From contig CM057832.1 of NCBI GenBank assembly GCA_030068075.1, positions 74,305,502 to 74,369,501 on the forward strand: 64,000 nt of DNA, read 5' to 3'. The notes below the pieces were generated by a model. The model searched no databases. It had not been told where the DNA came from and saw only the letters and a program-made list of their open reading frames with translations. Source of the stretch: Paguma larvata (lineage: Eukaryota; Chordata; Mammalia; Carnivora; Viverridae). Made by a program: the position numbers and the translations under genes. Position 1 is the first letter of the stretch. Each line of letters opens with the position of its first letter. Below, in pieces: positions 23,981 to 35,786 of the stretch.

Positions 23981-24142
23981 AAGACACTAAAGTGGAAAAA
24001 TGTGTAAGAAAGATCCTAGGTAGCCATATGTGAGTCAGAAAGGAGGAAGCAGTTTATAATTTCCTACAAAGCTGATGATCTAACAGTAACATTCACCAGA
24101 TATTTCTCAATAGTTTTTTTTTTTTTACAGACTACAGATTTA

Positions 24143-24334
24143 GGGGTGCCTGGGTGGCTCAGTCAGTTAAGTGTCTGACTTTGGCTCAGGTCATGGTCTC
24201 ACGGTTCATGAGCTCGAGCCCCACGTCGGGCTCTGTCCTGACAGCTCAGAGCCTGTATCCTACATCGGATCCTATGTCTCCCTTTTTCTCTGCCACTCCC
24301 TTCCTCAAAAATAACCATTTAAAAAAATAATAAA
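24143..24334 (+). repeat. Felid SINE, sense
   Basis: 'ggggtgcctgggtggctca' head, 'ctgactttggctcaggtcat', 'gggctctgtcctgacagctc' and an A-rich tail. An imperfect flanking duplication is visible (GACTACAGATTTA before, GACTATCAATTTA after), which suggests an old insertion. Confidence 0.92.
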
Positions 24335-24489
24335 GACTATCAATTTAGACATATAAATTACTACTCTGGTCATACCTACTGCAGAGTTAAACACATGATT
24401 CAAATGATGGGAATTTTTTTTTAATTCTGTGAGATTTGGCTATGAAATCAAATGCATTAATAGAAGACAACTACTTTTTGGTTCCTGAC

Positions 24490-24990
24490 TCTATCAGTTT
24501 CCTATTGCCACTGTAACAAATTACCATAACCTTAGAGGCTTAAAATAATACAAATTAATTTTCCTCCAGTTCTGGAGGTCAGGGGTCCAAAATGGGTCTC
24601 AATGGGCTGAAATTAAGGTATCAGCCAGGCCACATTCCTTTCTGGAAGCTGTAGGGGAGAATGTATTTCCCTACTTTTCCCAGTTTCTAGAAGCCCCCCA
24701 CATTCTTTGGCTGGTGGCCCTCCATCCATCTTCAAAGCCAGGAATATAGTGTCTCTAATGTCTTCTAGGACACTAGGAATACAGTGTCTTCTAGTCTCTC
24801 TCTCCTTCCGATACTGCCTCCTGCCTCTTTCACCTTTAAGGACACTGGGATAACGCTGGGCTCACCTCACCTCAAGGTCAACTCGTTACAACCTTAATTT
24901 TCCTTTGCCATGAAACCTAACATTTTCACAGGTTCTAGGGATTAGGACATGACCTCTTTGGGGGATCATCAGTCTACCTTCTACAATAAA
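24490..24990 (+). repeat. Ancient interspersed repeat, family not named (copy 1)
   Basis: 'cagtttcctattgccactgt', 'aacaaattaccataacctta', 'cctccagttctggaggtcag', 'caaagccaggaatatagt', 'cctttgccatgaaacctaac' and 'ggttctagggattaggacat' are typical of a widespread mammalian repeat. The same word order recurs at about 51280-51710 ('gaagcccagaagtctgaaat', 'ggttccaggaattaggactt'). I do not assign a library name. Confidence 0.6.
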
Positions 24991-25082
24991 TATAGTCTTT
25001 CAAACTCCCATTCAGATCTGTTGATTAGGTCATATCCAAGATTTTGGGGAAAACATCTCAACCTAGTCAAAACTGCAAAATA

Positions 25083-25314
25083 GGGGCACCTGGGTGGCTC
25101 AGTCGGTTACACATCTGACTTCGGCTCAGGTCATGGTCTCACAGTTCATGAGTTCAATCCCTGCATCAGACTCTGTGCTGACAGCTCAGAGCTTGAAACC
25201 TGCTTCAAATTCTGTGTCTCCTTCTCTCTCTACCCCTCCCCCACTTGTACTCATGTTCTCTCTCTCTCTCTCTCTCTCTCTCAAAAATAAATAAATAAAC
25301 ATTTTTAAAAACGT
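25083..25314 (+). repeat. Felid SINE, sense
   Basis: Full element with 'ggggcacctgggtggctcag' head, a (CT)n tract at about 25255-25282 and an AAATAAATAAAC tail. The target-site duplication TGCAAAATA is present at 25074-25082 and 25315-25323. Confidence 0.94.
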
Positions 25315-25323
25315 TGCAAAATA

Positions 25324-26700
25324 AAGAGCTGTGCAGGAGTCAAAAAGCAGCCAATGTGGTCCTCGAAGGCCACCCCCACTGTGGGGTCATTCACCCACAT
25401 TATCAGCTACACACTCATTAGCAAGTGACCCGAGTGACTGGGTCCTAAGTGTCCAGCTCTTTGCTAAGTGCTGCAAGGGCCACAGAGGTATGCTGTGCAC
25501 AGTCTCTATGCACAAAGGAATCATATACAAGCAAGTACTGCCAAGTCAGTTGAGAACATTGGGGCATATGCAGTACCATGAGCCCTCCAGGAGGGGAAGG
25601 AAAGGAGAGGAAAGATCACTTCAGAATTAGGTCTTGAGAGCAGGCCTCACTCAGTGTGATGGCAGAGGCGGAATTCACTCCCAACTGTTCAGATGGAGAC
25701 TTTCACAAAAGGACAGCTGATTAGGGGTGTGTACAGGATTTAGGGAAACAACAAAAGCAACAAAAAAATGGAGAGCATGGCTCTGCGTCCCGGGCTGAGG
25801 TAAGTAAATAAATAAACGGGAGTCTGGTGAGACTGGAAACATGGGGACAGTGGGGAGGGTGTCCCGGGAGGAGCCGAGTCATAGAAGGATTCAGCCACTG
25901 TGGAGACAGGCACCTAAGCAGGGAGGAGAAAGTAGGGTGCGCGCCTATACTGAGCAGGTGTGCTTAGAACTGAGGGGTCTCCTGGGATGTGGAACTCTGT
26001 CAAACTCAGTAAAGACCCAGGCAACCTAGGGGACGATCCAGTCATCCCGCAGGTGGGGAGGAAGTGCCTGAACTCTCCTTTCCCACCGAGGTCAGCAAGG
26101 GGGCGGAGACGTACACAGCCCACAGAAGCACAACGAGAAGAGAGAAGGATGGATCTGAAGACTCATCAGTATGGAGGTTTTAGTTCAACTTTGAAGAAGG
26201 AGCAGAAATGTATTAGGTGGGACGAGGTGAGAAATAGATTCTAACCGGGCCATAACAGGCTTTACTTAAAATGGATTCCTTTTTCATTCTTATGATTTTC
26301 ATGTTTTATTTCATGATTGTCCTCCTCTCCCCGAGCCCCCACTACAGAACACGTCCTGTTTCCCTTCATACTCTTTACAGTCCTGTTCTACTGCCAGGCT
26401 CCTGTTAAGTTTCCGCAGGTGAAGTGAACAAAGAAGAAGAGTAATGATGATTAAGAACTTGCCAACAGGACTTCATCTGCTGGATCTTCCATTGTTCCGA
26501 GGCTGGTGGGATCTAAATTTGCCCTAAACGGAAGTACATTTGACTATCAGAACCCCAAATGAAAAGAGCATGATCTTGAACCACAATACCCTCCCGCATT
26601 TGGGGGGCTAGCCATCGGACTCCCTTCAGTGGAAACAACCCTGGCATTATTTGTCTCCCTTAAACAGGCGTTGGCCATTTTGAACAGAATGGTTTTTTTT
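25324..26700. other. Non-coding stretch, nothing firm
   Basis: Moderately GC-rich for the window, with GA-rich patches near 25590 and 25920. Three overlapping frames of 62-99 codons occur without family resemblance and with opposite-strand overlap. I see no promoter-like CpG cluster. Confidence 0.5.
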
Positions 26701-26718
26701 TTATTATTTTGAGTTCCT

Positions 26719-26960
26719 TTTTTTTAGGTTTGTTCATTTATTTTGAGAGAGAGGGTGTGCACGAGCAAGCGGGGAAGGGGCAGACAGAGAGAGAGAGCAA
26801 GCAAGAGAGAGAGTGAGAGAGCACATCCCAATGAGGATCCACGCTGTTAGCCCAGGAGCCCGACATGGGGCTCAATCTTATGAACTGCAAGATTATGACC
26901 TGAGTCATGCTCAAAAGTGAAGAGTTGGATGCCTAATGGACTGAGCCACCCAGGCACCCC
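26719..26960 (-). repeat. Felid SINE, antisense
   Basis: T-rich tail, GA-rich tract, 'ctgagccacccaggcacccc' head at the high end. The flanking duplication TTGAGTTCCT is present at 26709-26718 and 26969-26978. Confidence 0.93.
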
Positions 26961-27044
26961 TATTTTGCTTGAGTTCCTGATCAAAATGCATCTTGCTGCC
27001 CACTTCTCTCCACACAGGTCGCATACACAATACCATGTCTACAA

Positions 27045-27480
27045 GCATAGCTTTGAAGTCAATCTGGGTTTAAATCCTAACTGTGGGGGTTCCTGGGTGG
27101 TTTAGTCGGTTTAGCAACTGACTCTTGATTTCGGCTCAGGCCACCATCTGGTGGTTGGTGGGGTCAAGCCCCACATCGGGCTCCTCACTGACAGCATGGA
27201 GCCTGCTTGGGATTCTCTCTCTCTCTGCCCTTCCCCAACTCATACTCTCTCTCTCTCTCTCAAAATAAACAAACATTTAAAAATAAATAACTAAATCCTA
27301 ACTCTGCTTCTTACTGTGTGACTATGGTCGAGTTGCTGGGTTTCTTTGTGCTTAGTTTTTTAAAGCACAGTATGGACAATAAAGTCTTTCCACTGCACAA
27401 GTTGTCCTAGGGATTCAGCGAAGTAATTCAGGCAAAGAAAAAACCTGTGTCCGGCATATGGTGAGTACTCCGTGAACATT
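27045..27480 (+). repeat. MIR SINE, sense, split by a felid SINE
   Basis: The MIR opens with 'gctttgaagtcaatctgggt' and 'taaatcctaact', is interrupted by the SINE at 27083-27291, then resumes 'ctgcttcttactgtgtgact' and on to the tail near 27480. The interruption makes the relative ages clear. Confidence 0.8.
27083..27291 (+). repeat. Felid SINE, sense, nested in MIR
   Basis: Variant body 'gcaactgactcttgatttcg' and 'ggttggtggggtcaagcccc', CT tract, 'aaaataaacaaacattt' tail. The target-site duplication TAAATCCTAACT is at 27071-27082 and 27292-27303. Confidence 0.94.
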
Positions 27481-27912
27481 CTTATAGTTTCATTCCAACA
27501 CTGCTCTTCATAAATAAAAATGTCCTGAAGAAGAGGAGAATTGCACGGAAAGTTTTCCTATCCATTCTCCACTCCTATGCATTGAAAAAAAGTTTTTAAA
27601 GAAATTAACTGTGAATAGGATACAATGGACTCCATTTGTTTTGGGTAGGTATGTTGTATAAAGCTGTCATAAACACTGAGTTCATGAATCCCGAACCACT
27701 GCTCACAGGAGAAATACAGGATTAGGCTATATATTATTGATCTATTACTATTACGTGTATTATATACTTAGACGTCACGTATAGGCCAAAAGTACTGTAA
27801 CTAATGCCTGAGCGAAGCACATCATGTATTTTCTCCCTAAGGCACCTCACAGCTTCTTGCCCTTAGGAACACGAGACAGCACTTCAGCACTATACTTGGG
27901 GGCCATTTTAAA

Positions 27913-28118
27913 AATTTTTTAACATTTTATTTTACTTTTTGAAGGGCATAGTGCAAGCAGGGGAGGGGCAGAGGGAGAGGGAGACACAAAATCCAAAGCA
28001 GGCTCCAGGCTCTGAGCTGTCAGCACAGAGCCCGATGCAGGGCTTGAACACATGAATGTGAGATCATGACTCGAGCTGAAGTCAGACGCTCAATCGACTG
28101 AGCCACCCAAGTGCCCCC
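27913..28118 (-). repeat. Felid SINE, antisense, with a 26-bp target-site duplication
   Basis: Tail-to-head order on plus: T-rich tail, 'gcaagcaggggaggggcaga', 'ggctctgagctgtcagcaca', 'gagatcatgactcgagctga', 'actgagccacccaagtgccc'. It is flanked by a perfect 26-bp duplication (27887-27912 and 28119-28144; starts GCACTATACTTGGGG). Confidence 0.95.
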
Positions 28119-28144
28119 GCACTATACTTGGGGGCCATTTTAAA

Positions 28145-28360
28145 CAACTAGATCATCAACAAAAAGCACAATAATGCAAAAGATAGGGTGCTAAGTATAT
28201 TGCAAAAACAAAAAAACAAAAAAAAGACACCTGTTTCTAGCATGAGAACTAAAACAAGGAAAAGCCTCGCATTGCTCTACCTCAGCTGGTAACATACGCT
28301 TTGGGTGACAATTTTCTTTCTACTCTGTGTATGTCTGCAAATGACTACAAAAGTGCCTAA
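28145..28360. other. Non-coding, A-rich patch
   Basis: It contains an A-rich run with CAAAAAACAAAAAAAAG near 28205-28228; otherwise unrecognised. Confidence 0.5.
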
Positions 28361-28930
28361 GTACTGATTTGAGGGTTACAGATAAATTTCAGCGAGTAAG
28401 CAGATTTGCAAATATGGGATCCCCTAAAACTGCAGACTGACTGTAATTAATTCAACATTCCAGCATAGCTAATGACTTTATGATTAGGGGTGCGCGAGGA
28501 GGATTATAAGTGTTAATGTAATCATTAACCATATAAGGTAAAGATGTGATGTACCCAGTTTCCATGTGGGTTAATATTTCCCCTAAATGTATTTAAATAT
28601 ATGCTAAACCTATCCCTGTGATGCAAAAAGCTTCAGACACTTTAATATGCTGATGTACACTGTGAATTTCTTCAAAATACAGTGTTTCTTAAATTTGACC
28701 ATTAGACCCTTTGGGAAATGTCTGTAATTAAACCACCTGTAATTTAATCCTAGTGCTCAGAAATTTTCTCTTGGAATAGAAGAGTAATTTGCATTGTAAA
28801 GGCTGTCATTCAAATAACCAAATGACCACTGTCTGCAATGCTTTTCAGGGTCAGCAGGCTTACATTAAGCCTGTTCTCAGATTTTAAGCACACTGTTGTC
28901 TCCCTCCCATGTTCTGTTTGATAAAGTTTT
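28360..28930. promoter_or_regulatory. Candidate conserved non-coding block
   Basis: A repeat-free stretch, with no recognisable coding frame, rich in homeodomain-like cores: TAATTAATT near 28445, GTAATCATTAACC near 28520, and two further TAAT-type sites near 28724-28748. It also has a perfect octamer ATTTGCAT at 28787-28794 (POU-factor site). Clustered motifs of this type are common in distal enhancers, but AT-rich DNA also yields them by chance. Only cross-species alignment can decide. Confidence 0.3.
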
Positions 28931-29040
28931 ATCTGTATGGGCTGTGGGCTTTCTTGGAAGAAGTGCTGCTAACAGAAAAATTGTGTTCTTGCTTTTCACA
29001 GTTGTACATTTCCAACTTTAATAAGCAATTAAAACAATTT

Positions 29041-29244
29041 TTTTTAATTTTTAAAAGTTTATTTATTTTTGAGAGATAGAGCATGCACAGAAGGGGCAGA
29101 GAGAGGGGAAGAGAGAATCCCAAGCAAGCTCCGTGCTGCTAGTGCACAGCCCAACACGGGGCTTGAACTAATGAACAGTGAAATCATGACCTGAACAGAA
29201 ACTAAAATTCAGACGCTTAACCAACTGAGCCACCCAGGTGCTCT
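29041..29244 (-). repeat. Felid SINE, antisense
   Basis: Complete element with a perfect 17-bp target-site duplication AGCAATTAAAACAATTT at 29024-29040 and 29245-29261. Confidence 0.95.
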
Positions 29245-29261
29245 AGCAATTAAAACAATTT

Positions 29262-29770
29262 ATATCGAGAGGCAGAATCTATGCATCTCCACTTAAAACT
29301 TCGCTAGGAGAGAAAAGATTGAAAGCATGATGGCGAGAGATTGACGGCTATGCCTCAGGTCTCCAGGCACTGCCTGAGAACTACAGCATCTTAATGACAG
29401 ACTGTGATTTAGCCCTTGGAAATGAAAGATGTTTTCATTCTTGTAGTTTCTTTTGTCCAAGCCCATTGCCAGACAGAGATGCAGCCTGTTAGTTCAGGAC
29501 TTTGTTTAAAGGGTTCATATGTTTCTAAGAGAGAAATATCACAAGTGATTTCTTTCTGAAATAGCTTTCTTTATCTCAAGACTAAATGCTGTGAAGACTG
29601 TTGTGGGCAATGACCTTTTCATCTTTCTCTATGTTGGAGCCAGGGAAATGGAGTGACTAGGTGAAGGGTGTGAAATATGTGCAAAGGCCCTGGGGATCTG
29701 TAGGAACCAAGCTGAGAGACAGCTCAGGTCAGGATGCTTGGAAACAAGGGTCCAGGATCCCCTGGCCTGG
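29262..29770. other. Non-coding stretch, nothing recognised
   Basis: No repeat or gene is identifiable. It is followed directly by a MIR. Confidence 0.5.
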
Positions 29771-29866
29771 GTTCCTTTCTTAGTCTCTCCACTTCCTGTC
29801 TGAGAGATCTTGGCCAAGTTACTAAATCTCTTTGTGCCTCCTTTCCTATCTAGAAACAATAGGGGT
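29770..29866 (+). repeat. MIR SINE core, sense
   Basis: 'ctgagagatcttggccaagt', 'tactaaatctctttgtgcct' and 'cctttcctatctagaaacaa' give the MIR core. A felid SINE abuts its end. Confidence 0.75.
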
Positions 29867-29867
29867 T

Positions 29868-30092
29868 TAGGGGCACCTAGGTGGCCCAGTTAGTTAAGCA
29901 CCTGACTTCAGCTCAGGTCATGATCTCATGGCCTGTGAGTTCAAGTCCTGCGTCAGGCTCTGTGCTGACAGCTCAGAACCTGGAGCCTGCTTCAGATTCT
30001 TGTGTCTCCCTCTCTCTCTGTCCCTCCCCCATTCATGCTCTGTCTCTCTCTCATTCAAAAATAAATATTTAAAAAACAAACAAATAAATAAA
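29868..30092 (+). repeat. Felid SINE, sense
   Basis: 'ggggcacctaggtggcccag' head, 'ctgacttcagctcaggtcat', 'caggctctgtgctgacagct', CT tract, long A-rich tail of AAATAAATAAA type. No clear flanking duplication was found by eye. Confidence 0.92.
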
Positions 30093-33000
30093 TGTTACCT
30101 ACCTCTGTTAGTGAGAATTTGGGTTCATCTACAAACAACAAGAGTGAGTTCTATGGCTTGTTCAAATAGTGTTTCTTTTTCTAGGGTAACAAAAAATCGG
30201 GAGTAGACAGCCCAGGGCTGGAGCAATGGCTCCAAGAAATCGTCAATCTTCTAGACTTTTTCTTAGTTTTGTGTCATCATCCTTAATGTGTACAGCAAAT
30301 AGGTGACTTTTAATCTCATGAATTCAAGACAGTTCCTGTACCTCTAGATACTCTGTTCCAGGCAGAATGAGGGGGAAAGAAAAAGAGGTAAAACATAAAA
30401 GTCTTCTCTTGGATTGTTCTACCTTATTCTTTGGTAATGCGAGCCCATCCCAAAACTTCTGTTTCTCTCTCATTGGACAGAACTGCATCACATGACCGTG
30501 CAAAGGAAGCTGGGAACTTTACTAATTTGGCTGGCCATATTTCCACCTCCTCCCAAATTGTGATATTATTTATGTAGAAGAAAGGGAGGGTGGGAAATGG
30601 ATATTCAGTAAGCAAACAGCAGTACTACCAGACATTTGTAATGACGTTTTATGGCCTCATGAGTTAATTCTTTTGACGAATAAAGAAGTACTGAGGAATA
30701 TTGGAAGTACCTACCATGTTTATAACAACCTTAGAATGAAGCTAAGACTGCATATGGATTTTGAAAGGAAGAAGAATAAATCTCCCAATTATCTCAACCT
30801 CTTAGCGTGATTCCCTGACCCTCCACCAAGCAGAAACGGTTTCCTAATATGTTCTTTGTCTCCTGATTTTCGAAGACTTGCAGATCCCTCATTTTGTGAA
30901 ATGGTGACTTTTAGTCCAAGGTTTTTGGGCCAATGATAACTCATTATATTTTCTGCCTGGCATGCTCTTTCAATTTGTTGAATGTGTCACTAGGAGAGAA
31001 CACAGGGCAAATGAAAACAAAATGGCCCCAATGTAGCCAAACACCTGGATGCGACAAATGGCATCTCCCAACACCCGAGCAGGTGTCGCTTGCCAAATAG
31101 GATCTGAGACTCACAAAACACTGCTCAGGCGAACATTGGATTTAGACATTTGCACGAATATTTGGGTAGAAGGTACCCGTGTCTCAGAAACCAGTGCCAA
31201 ATACATTACATTCTTAAAACAGCAAACACTCTGGTTGTCGCTAATGTCTGAGACTTCCTTTGGAGCAGGATTCCTCCCGTGGATGTCTTAAAGAACTCTT
31301 CCACTCATCTCAGAGAGCTGCTAGAGGCTTTCTTTCCCACTTCCCTTCCCCTTTGCTTCACCAACAATTTGCTAAGTGCCTACCGTGAACTCAATGAGGG
31401 CATCCATGCTGGGGAGACAGAGGCTTCTCATGTCTTAAATCATTCATAAGCTAATTCCACAAATACATATCGGCATGCTTATTTTGGGACACTTCACTTT
31501 GTGAAGTGGCCAGAATGCAGTGCTGTGCAAAACAGGGGGAACCGGATGAGTTCTGAACCCGGAGTTCTACCTGGGGGCGAGATGAATAAACACAGGTCTA
31601 CAGTCCACTGAGACAAGCGATATGAATGACCAGGATGCCAAGATCCACCGCAGCTGGCTGGATCTGGTATAAGCCAAGGGTACCCGGCCCTGCTCTTTAT
31701 CTCCTGTTAGAAGAGGGGCATGTTTAATTGGAACAATGCTTAAAAGTACCAGGAAAATTAAAAACCCCTTTCCCTCACTTAGATCTGCCTGATAGAATGT
31801 ACCCACACTTGTGTGTTTAGGGTTATATACTTTCTTGGCTGAGATGCTTTGAAGCTTGGGAGGGGTGAATGATAATAATTTGCCTTCAAGTTATTCATAC
31901 AGATCTAGGCTTTTCTATCAAGTTTTGCCCTAAGAAAAACATAACTTTTGGTTGAGGGAAAAAAAAAAAAAAGATACAATATGCATGCTATTATTTGTTG
32001 CCCCAGGGGATGTTTCAATTTTGTCTTGTCTTACAAAAATAAATGAGATTTCAAAAGTATTCATCAGGGGGATAGTGGAACAAGAATTGGAGAAGTGATA
32101 GGGTGGTTTTTTTGTTTTTTGGTTTTTTTTGCGAAAGAAGTCTGTAACTTGGGAGAATCATAGATGGTAGAATATCCTGGCTGAAAGGGGCTTTAGAGGA
32201 CCTGGTATGCAGTGTGTAATGCGGTATGTGGAAATGATGAAAAGAGTCAACTGGGATCACAGAATTCAGCAACTGTGTATTTCTTAATGCTCCATTTCCA
32301 ACTTAGAGGGCTTTGACAGGAATACGGATGAAGTCAAATGAGATCATTTCATCTACTGTTGAATGCATTACTCCAAACACCAAGTTCTAGTGATGGGAAA
32401 GGAAGACATAGTAAATAAGCCATCCCCAGAATTGTAAATTTAAGTATGTATTTCGGAACGGTCTTCAGAGTCCGTTGCTAGGATGTGAACTACAGGAAAA
32501 TACGTCAACAAAAAAAGAGCTTGTTTTGTGTTCATCTAAAGGCATGTGTCAGTAGGAATCACGTACCATGTAACATTAAAATATAGGGTAGAATAGGTGA
32601 TATAAGAGACTGTGCGGTGTAAATGAGTCTCAGGAAATACATGGTGTGTACTGTGGTTTAGCTAGAATTACTATGACAACCGTAACTTCTGCATTTCCTA
32701 AATTTTTTTCACTTGGAATTTGCAACTTAAATGTCACATTACCATAGGTTTTGGCTTTCCCTTTTCTATGCAGTTCAAAAAGAAAAGTCACACACCAGTG
32801 CTCCCGTTAAATCCTCATTTAATTAAGGGTACCTCCTGAACACATCACACTTGTTCAGGGATCACATGTCTGGGTGGGTACCACTGCAGTTAAAAGAGAG
32901 AGAGAGAGAGAGAAAGAGAGAAAGACTAGTGAGGTCTTAAAATAGAATCTGCAGATTTATAACACTTATAATTTTCCATCAGCATATCAAATTCTATTAC

Positions 33001-34300
33001 AGATGTCTTCCTTCCAAGTTATCTGCTGGTAGAAGAACAACATAAGAAAAAGGAGACATAGTTTAACTCTTATGACATAAAATCTATGTATGTATGACAT
33101 CCGCAGAAATTTTATTTCTAGATCATTCAGAGAACATTGATACAGAAGAATCTCTTTAGAATGTTTTGGCTCGGCTTAACTGTCCCCTACATTAGCTTTA
33201 TGGTCACTTTTCCTGCGTTTTTATCTGAATCTATAGATTTGAGCTATTTTTCCTAGGGGCTCAGGTGGGTCACATAAAAGTCTATTAACTATGTTGGCTT
33301 CTCCTTTTTATGTCTTTGTCAGGGTTCGTCATCATTTCTAGTTCTTCCATGTGCCATTTTGAAAATGAACAAATACAAATTTAGTAATGTAAAAGGTATT
33401 TCGTCGAGTCCTAAGATGTAGCCCATGACCTGAAGTGTCAAACAAATATTTTGGGGGGAAGGCACGTATTCTATGCCAGGTATCACTCCTGCCTACCCAC
33501 CAACCCCCTCCTCCGACACACAAGCTGGAGATATGGCATGTGTGTCTAGATCTTGTTCAAACGTGAGAGGAGCTGGGGAAGCAAAGATCTGGAAAGGGGC
33601 ATTTGGAATATTAGAGACTGAGTCACTAACCAGCCCACCTGGAGGTTGGCATGTGTGGACAAGATGAAGCTTGTAGGGAACCCCAAGAAGTTAAGCACGC
33701 CCTGTCACTGAAGAGAGACTGAGAAGAGGGGCACTTGTATCCGAGTCAAGCATCTGGGGGTGGTCTGGCCTGCCGTTTGCCGGCTTGGCCAGCATGGCCA
33801 GTAAATGACTGAGTGTGGAACAGAGGGGGAGTTGGGACAAGCTGGGATCCTCTGGGCTTCTCTGCAATCTTCCAAGACGGTGATCGCAAAGAAGACCTTC
33901 TGAGAATAATGACTTCTTGCTTGGTGTTGTTTCCCGAATCTCACATAAGTTTCTCCTTTGGCCCACTCTAACTGGCCACCAAAAGAGACAGAGATACTAC
34001 TTCCTCGCCTAACCTAACTGGTGTGGCCCAGCACAACAGTCAATATAGAACTAGTAGCTGTTCCTGGGATGCTTCTGGACTTACAGCACATAACGAAGTT
34101 CCAAGGGGAAGAAGTGAAGAAATGAGTCTAAGTGACAGCACAGAACTATGTAGAATTAGGGAGGGAAGAGCATTGGGGCAACTCATGGACCTGTAGTTTA
34201 GGGGAAGGGAAGAATAAGAGACGAAGGACAAAATCATTCGTAAAACATATGCTGAGTCAAACATGCTGAGGGCACATAAATTAGATGACTTATTTCTACT
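30093..34300. other. Largest mostly unique stretch of the window
   Basis: About 4.2 kb without a SINE or recognisable L1. A (GA)n patch lies at about 32896-32930. A scrap near 31370-31430 ('gctaagtgcctaccgtgaac') resembles an ancient repeat opening. Frames reach only 60-90 codons, and several overlap on opposite strands (for example near 33700-33960). I see no gene, promoter cluster or structural RNA. Confidence 0.5.
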
Positions 34301-34309
34301 TTGCCTTAA

Positions 34310-34425
34310 GAGAATGAAAGATAAGGAAGTAAGGTGACTTGCCCAAGGTCACATACCTATCAAACACCAGAGCCAGATTTTTAACTGTTTTCCTGAATCA
34401 AAGCTCTGTGCTCTTCCCCCGTACT
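34310..34425 (-). repeat. MIR SINE fragment, antisense
   Basis: 'gtgacttgcccaaggtcaca', 'caccagagccagatttttaa' and 'aaagctctgtgctcttcc' are the reverse complement of the MIR head half. Confidence 0.75.
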
Positions 34426-34449
34426 ATTGCTGTCTTCTGAGAAGCCTCC

Positions 34450-34740
34450 TGATGAAAGGTCTTTCTTGAGTCAATAAAGACTCTTTGAATGGTTACTCTG
34501 TGCCCAACCTGACAGGGACAGTTGGTTCTGGGAACAGAAAGAATAAGAGCATTCTCTACCCTTGGGGAGCCTATGACCTTGCGGAGGGAATAAACACTAA
34601 GTTAACTTACAAAAGAGGCAGTTTCCCTTAAGTGCTGAAGTAGCAGGACAAATAAGTTTCAGTGGGAGCTCAGAGAGAGGGAGAGAACAATTCTGCATAA
34701 TGGCAAGAGAGGACTTCACCATGGCACCATGGGTGAGCAT
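34450..34740 (+). repeat. Probable fragment of the long ancient repeat
   Basis: 'gttactctgtgcccaacctg', 'ttggggagcctatgacc' and 'ggagggaataaacactaag' follow the opening word order of the family seen at 10090 and 45120. The copy is weak and diverged. Confidence 0.4.
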
Positions 34741-34759
34741 TTGAGAGCATTGCTATTCG

Positions 34760-34935
34760 TATCAGACCCCCGGGTCCGAATCCCAGTACCTAACTAGCAA
34801 TCTCTCCTTGAACAATCCTTCCCTATTTCAGTTACTACAGTTATAAAATGGAGATAATAATAATAGTACCTGTAACCTGGAGTAGTAATACTAGCTGAGT
34901 TATTATTTGTAAAGTGCTAGAGAGGTTTAGCACAC
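34760..34935 (+). repeat. MIR SINE, sense
   Basis: 'gggtccgaatcccagtacct', 'ccctatttcagttactacag', 'taaaatggagataataataa' and 'gtaaagtgctagagagg' give MIR head to tail. Confidence 0.78.
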
Positions 34936-35533
34936 ACAAAGAGTAAGAACTAGAATGAAGAAAGAATGAAGATTCTAGTACTTTGTTGCCATGCAGAAAT
35001 AAAGGAATAAAACTAAAGGGAAAGAATAAAAATCAAAGAATGTGTGTGTAGAGAATTGCAAGGGACAAACTATAGAAACCTAGGACCACGGCTAAAGATG
35101 AAGACACAGAGTGCGTGGCTGGTGAGTAGTCATGAAAAATAAGTTAAAGTACAAAGTGGGGACTGGAGGCAGGGGGGCAGATGGACATTTCTAATGTATC
35201 AAATGAGAATGAAGGTAGTTACAGAGGTTGAGCTAATCAGTACCTAAGCCAGACAGTCAAGGCAGGAGAATGGACAAAAACACAGCAGGATTAAAACCAT
35301 TTCCAAGGATAAAAAGATTAGAGGTACAACCCATTAGGGCACAAAGTCATTAGGACTAAGCCCAGGGATTCTTAGGCCAGGCTCTGATGTAGCCTTTGAC
35401 TGTGATGGTAACAGTGAACAGGAGAGGAAAGATAAGAGATTGTGAAAAAGATGTACATGACCTCAAGACACGTGGCTACAGATGCTCTTAAGAGTGGAAT
35501 GGGTATTTGAGAAAGGAGAGAAGTCCAACAGAG
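34936..35533. other. Non-coding, A/G-rich, unrecognised
   Basis: A/G-rich text that may be a further decayed part of the long ancient repeat, but I cannot align it with confidence. Confidence 0.4.
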
Positions 35534-35574
35534 AGATTTTTTTTTAAGTTTATTTATTTATTTTGAGTGAGTGT

Positions 35575-35623
<49 letters not shown>

Positions 35624-35786
35624 AACACAGGAGGGGCAGAGAGAGAAGGAGAGAGAGAATCCCAAGCAGGCTCCACCCTGTCAGTGCAGAGCCCAATGCG
35701 GGGCTCAAACTCACAAACACTGAGATCGTGACCTGAACTGAAATCAAGAGTCAGATGCTTAGCCAACTGAGCCACCCAGGTGCCCC
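35534..35786 (-). repeat. Felid SINE, antisense, with expanded (GT)n in its tail region
   Basis: T-rich tail, then a (GT)n tract at about 35570-35621 replacing the usual GA-rich tract, followed by 'cccaagcaggctccaccctg', 'cagagcccaatgcggggct' and 'ccaactgagccacccaggtg'. The dinucleotide expansion must have occurred after insertion or in the source copy. Confidence 0.92.
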
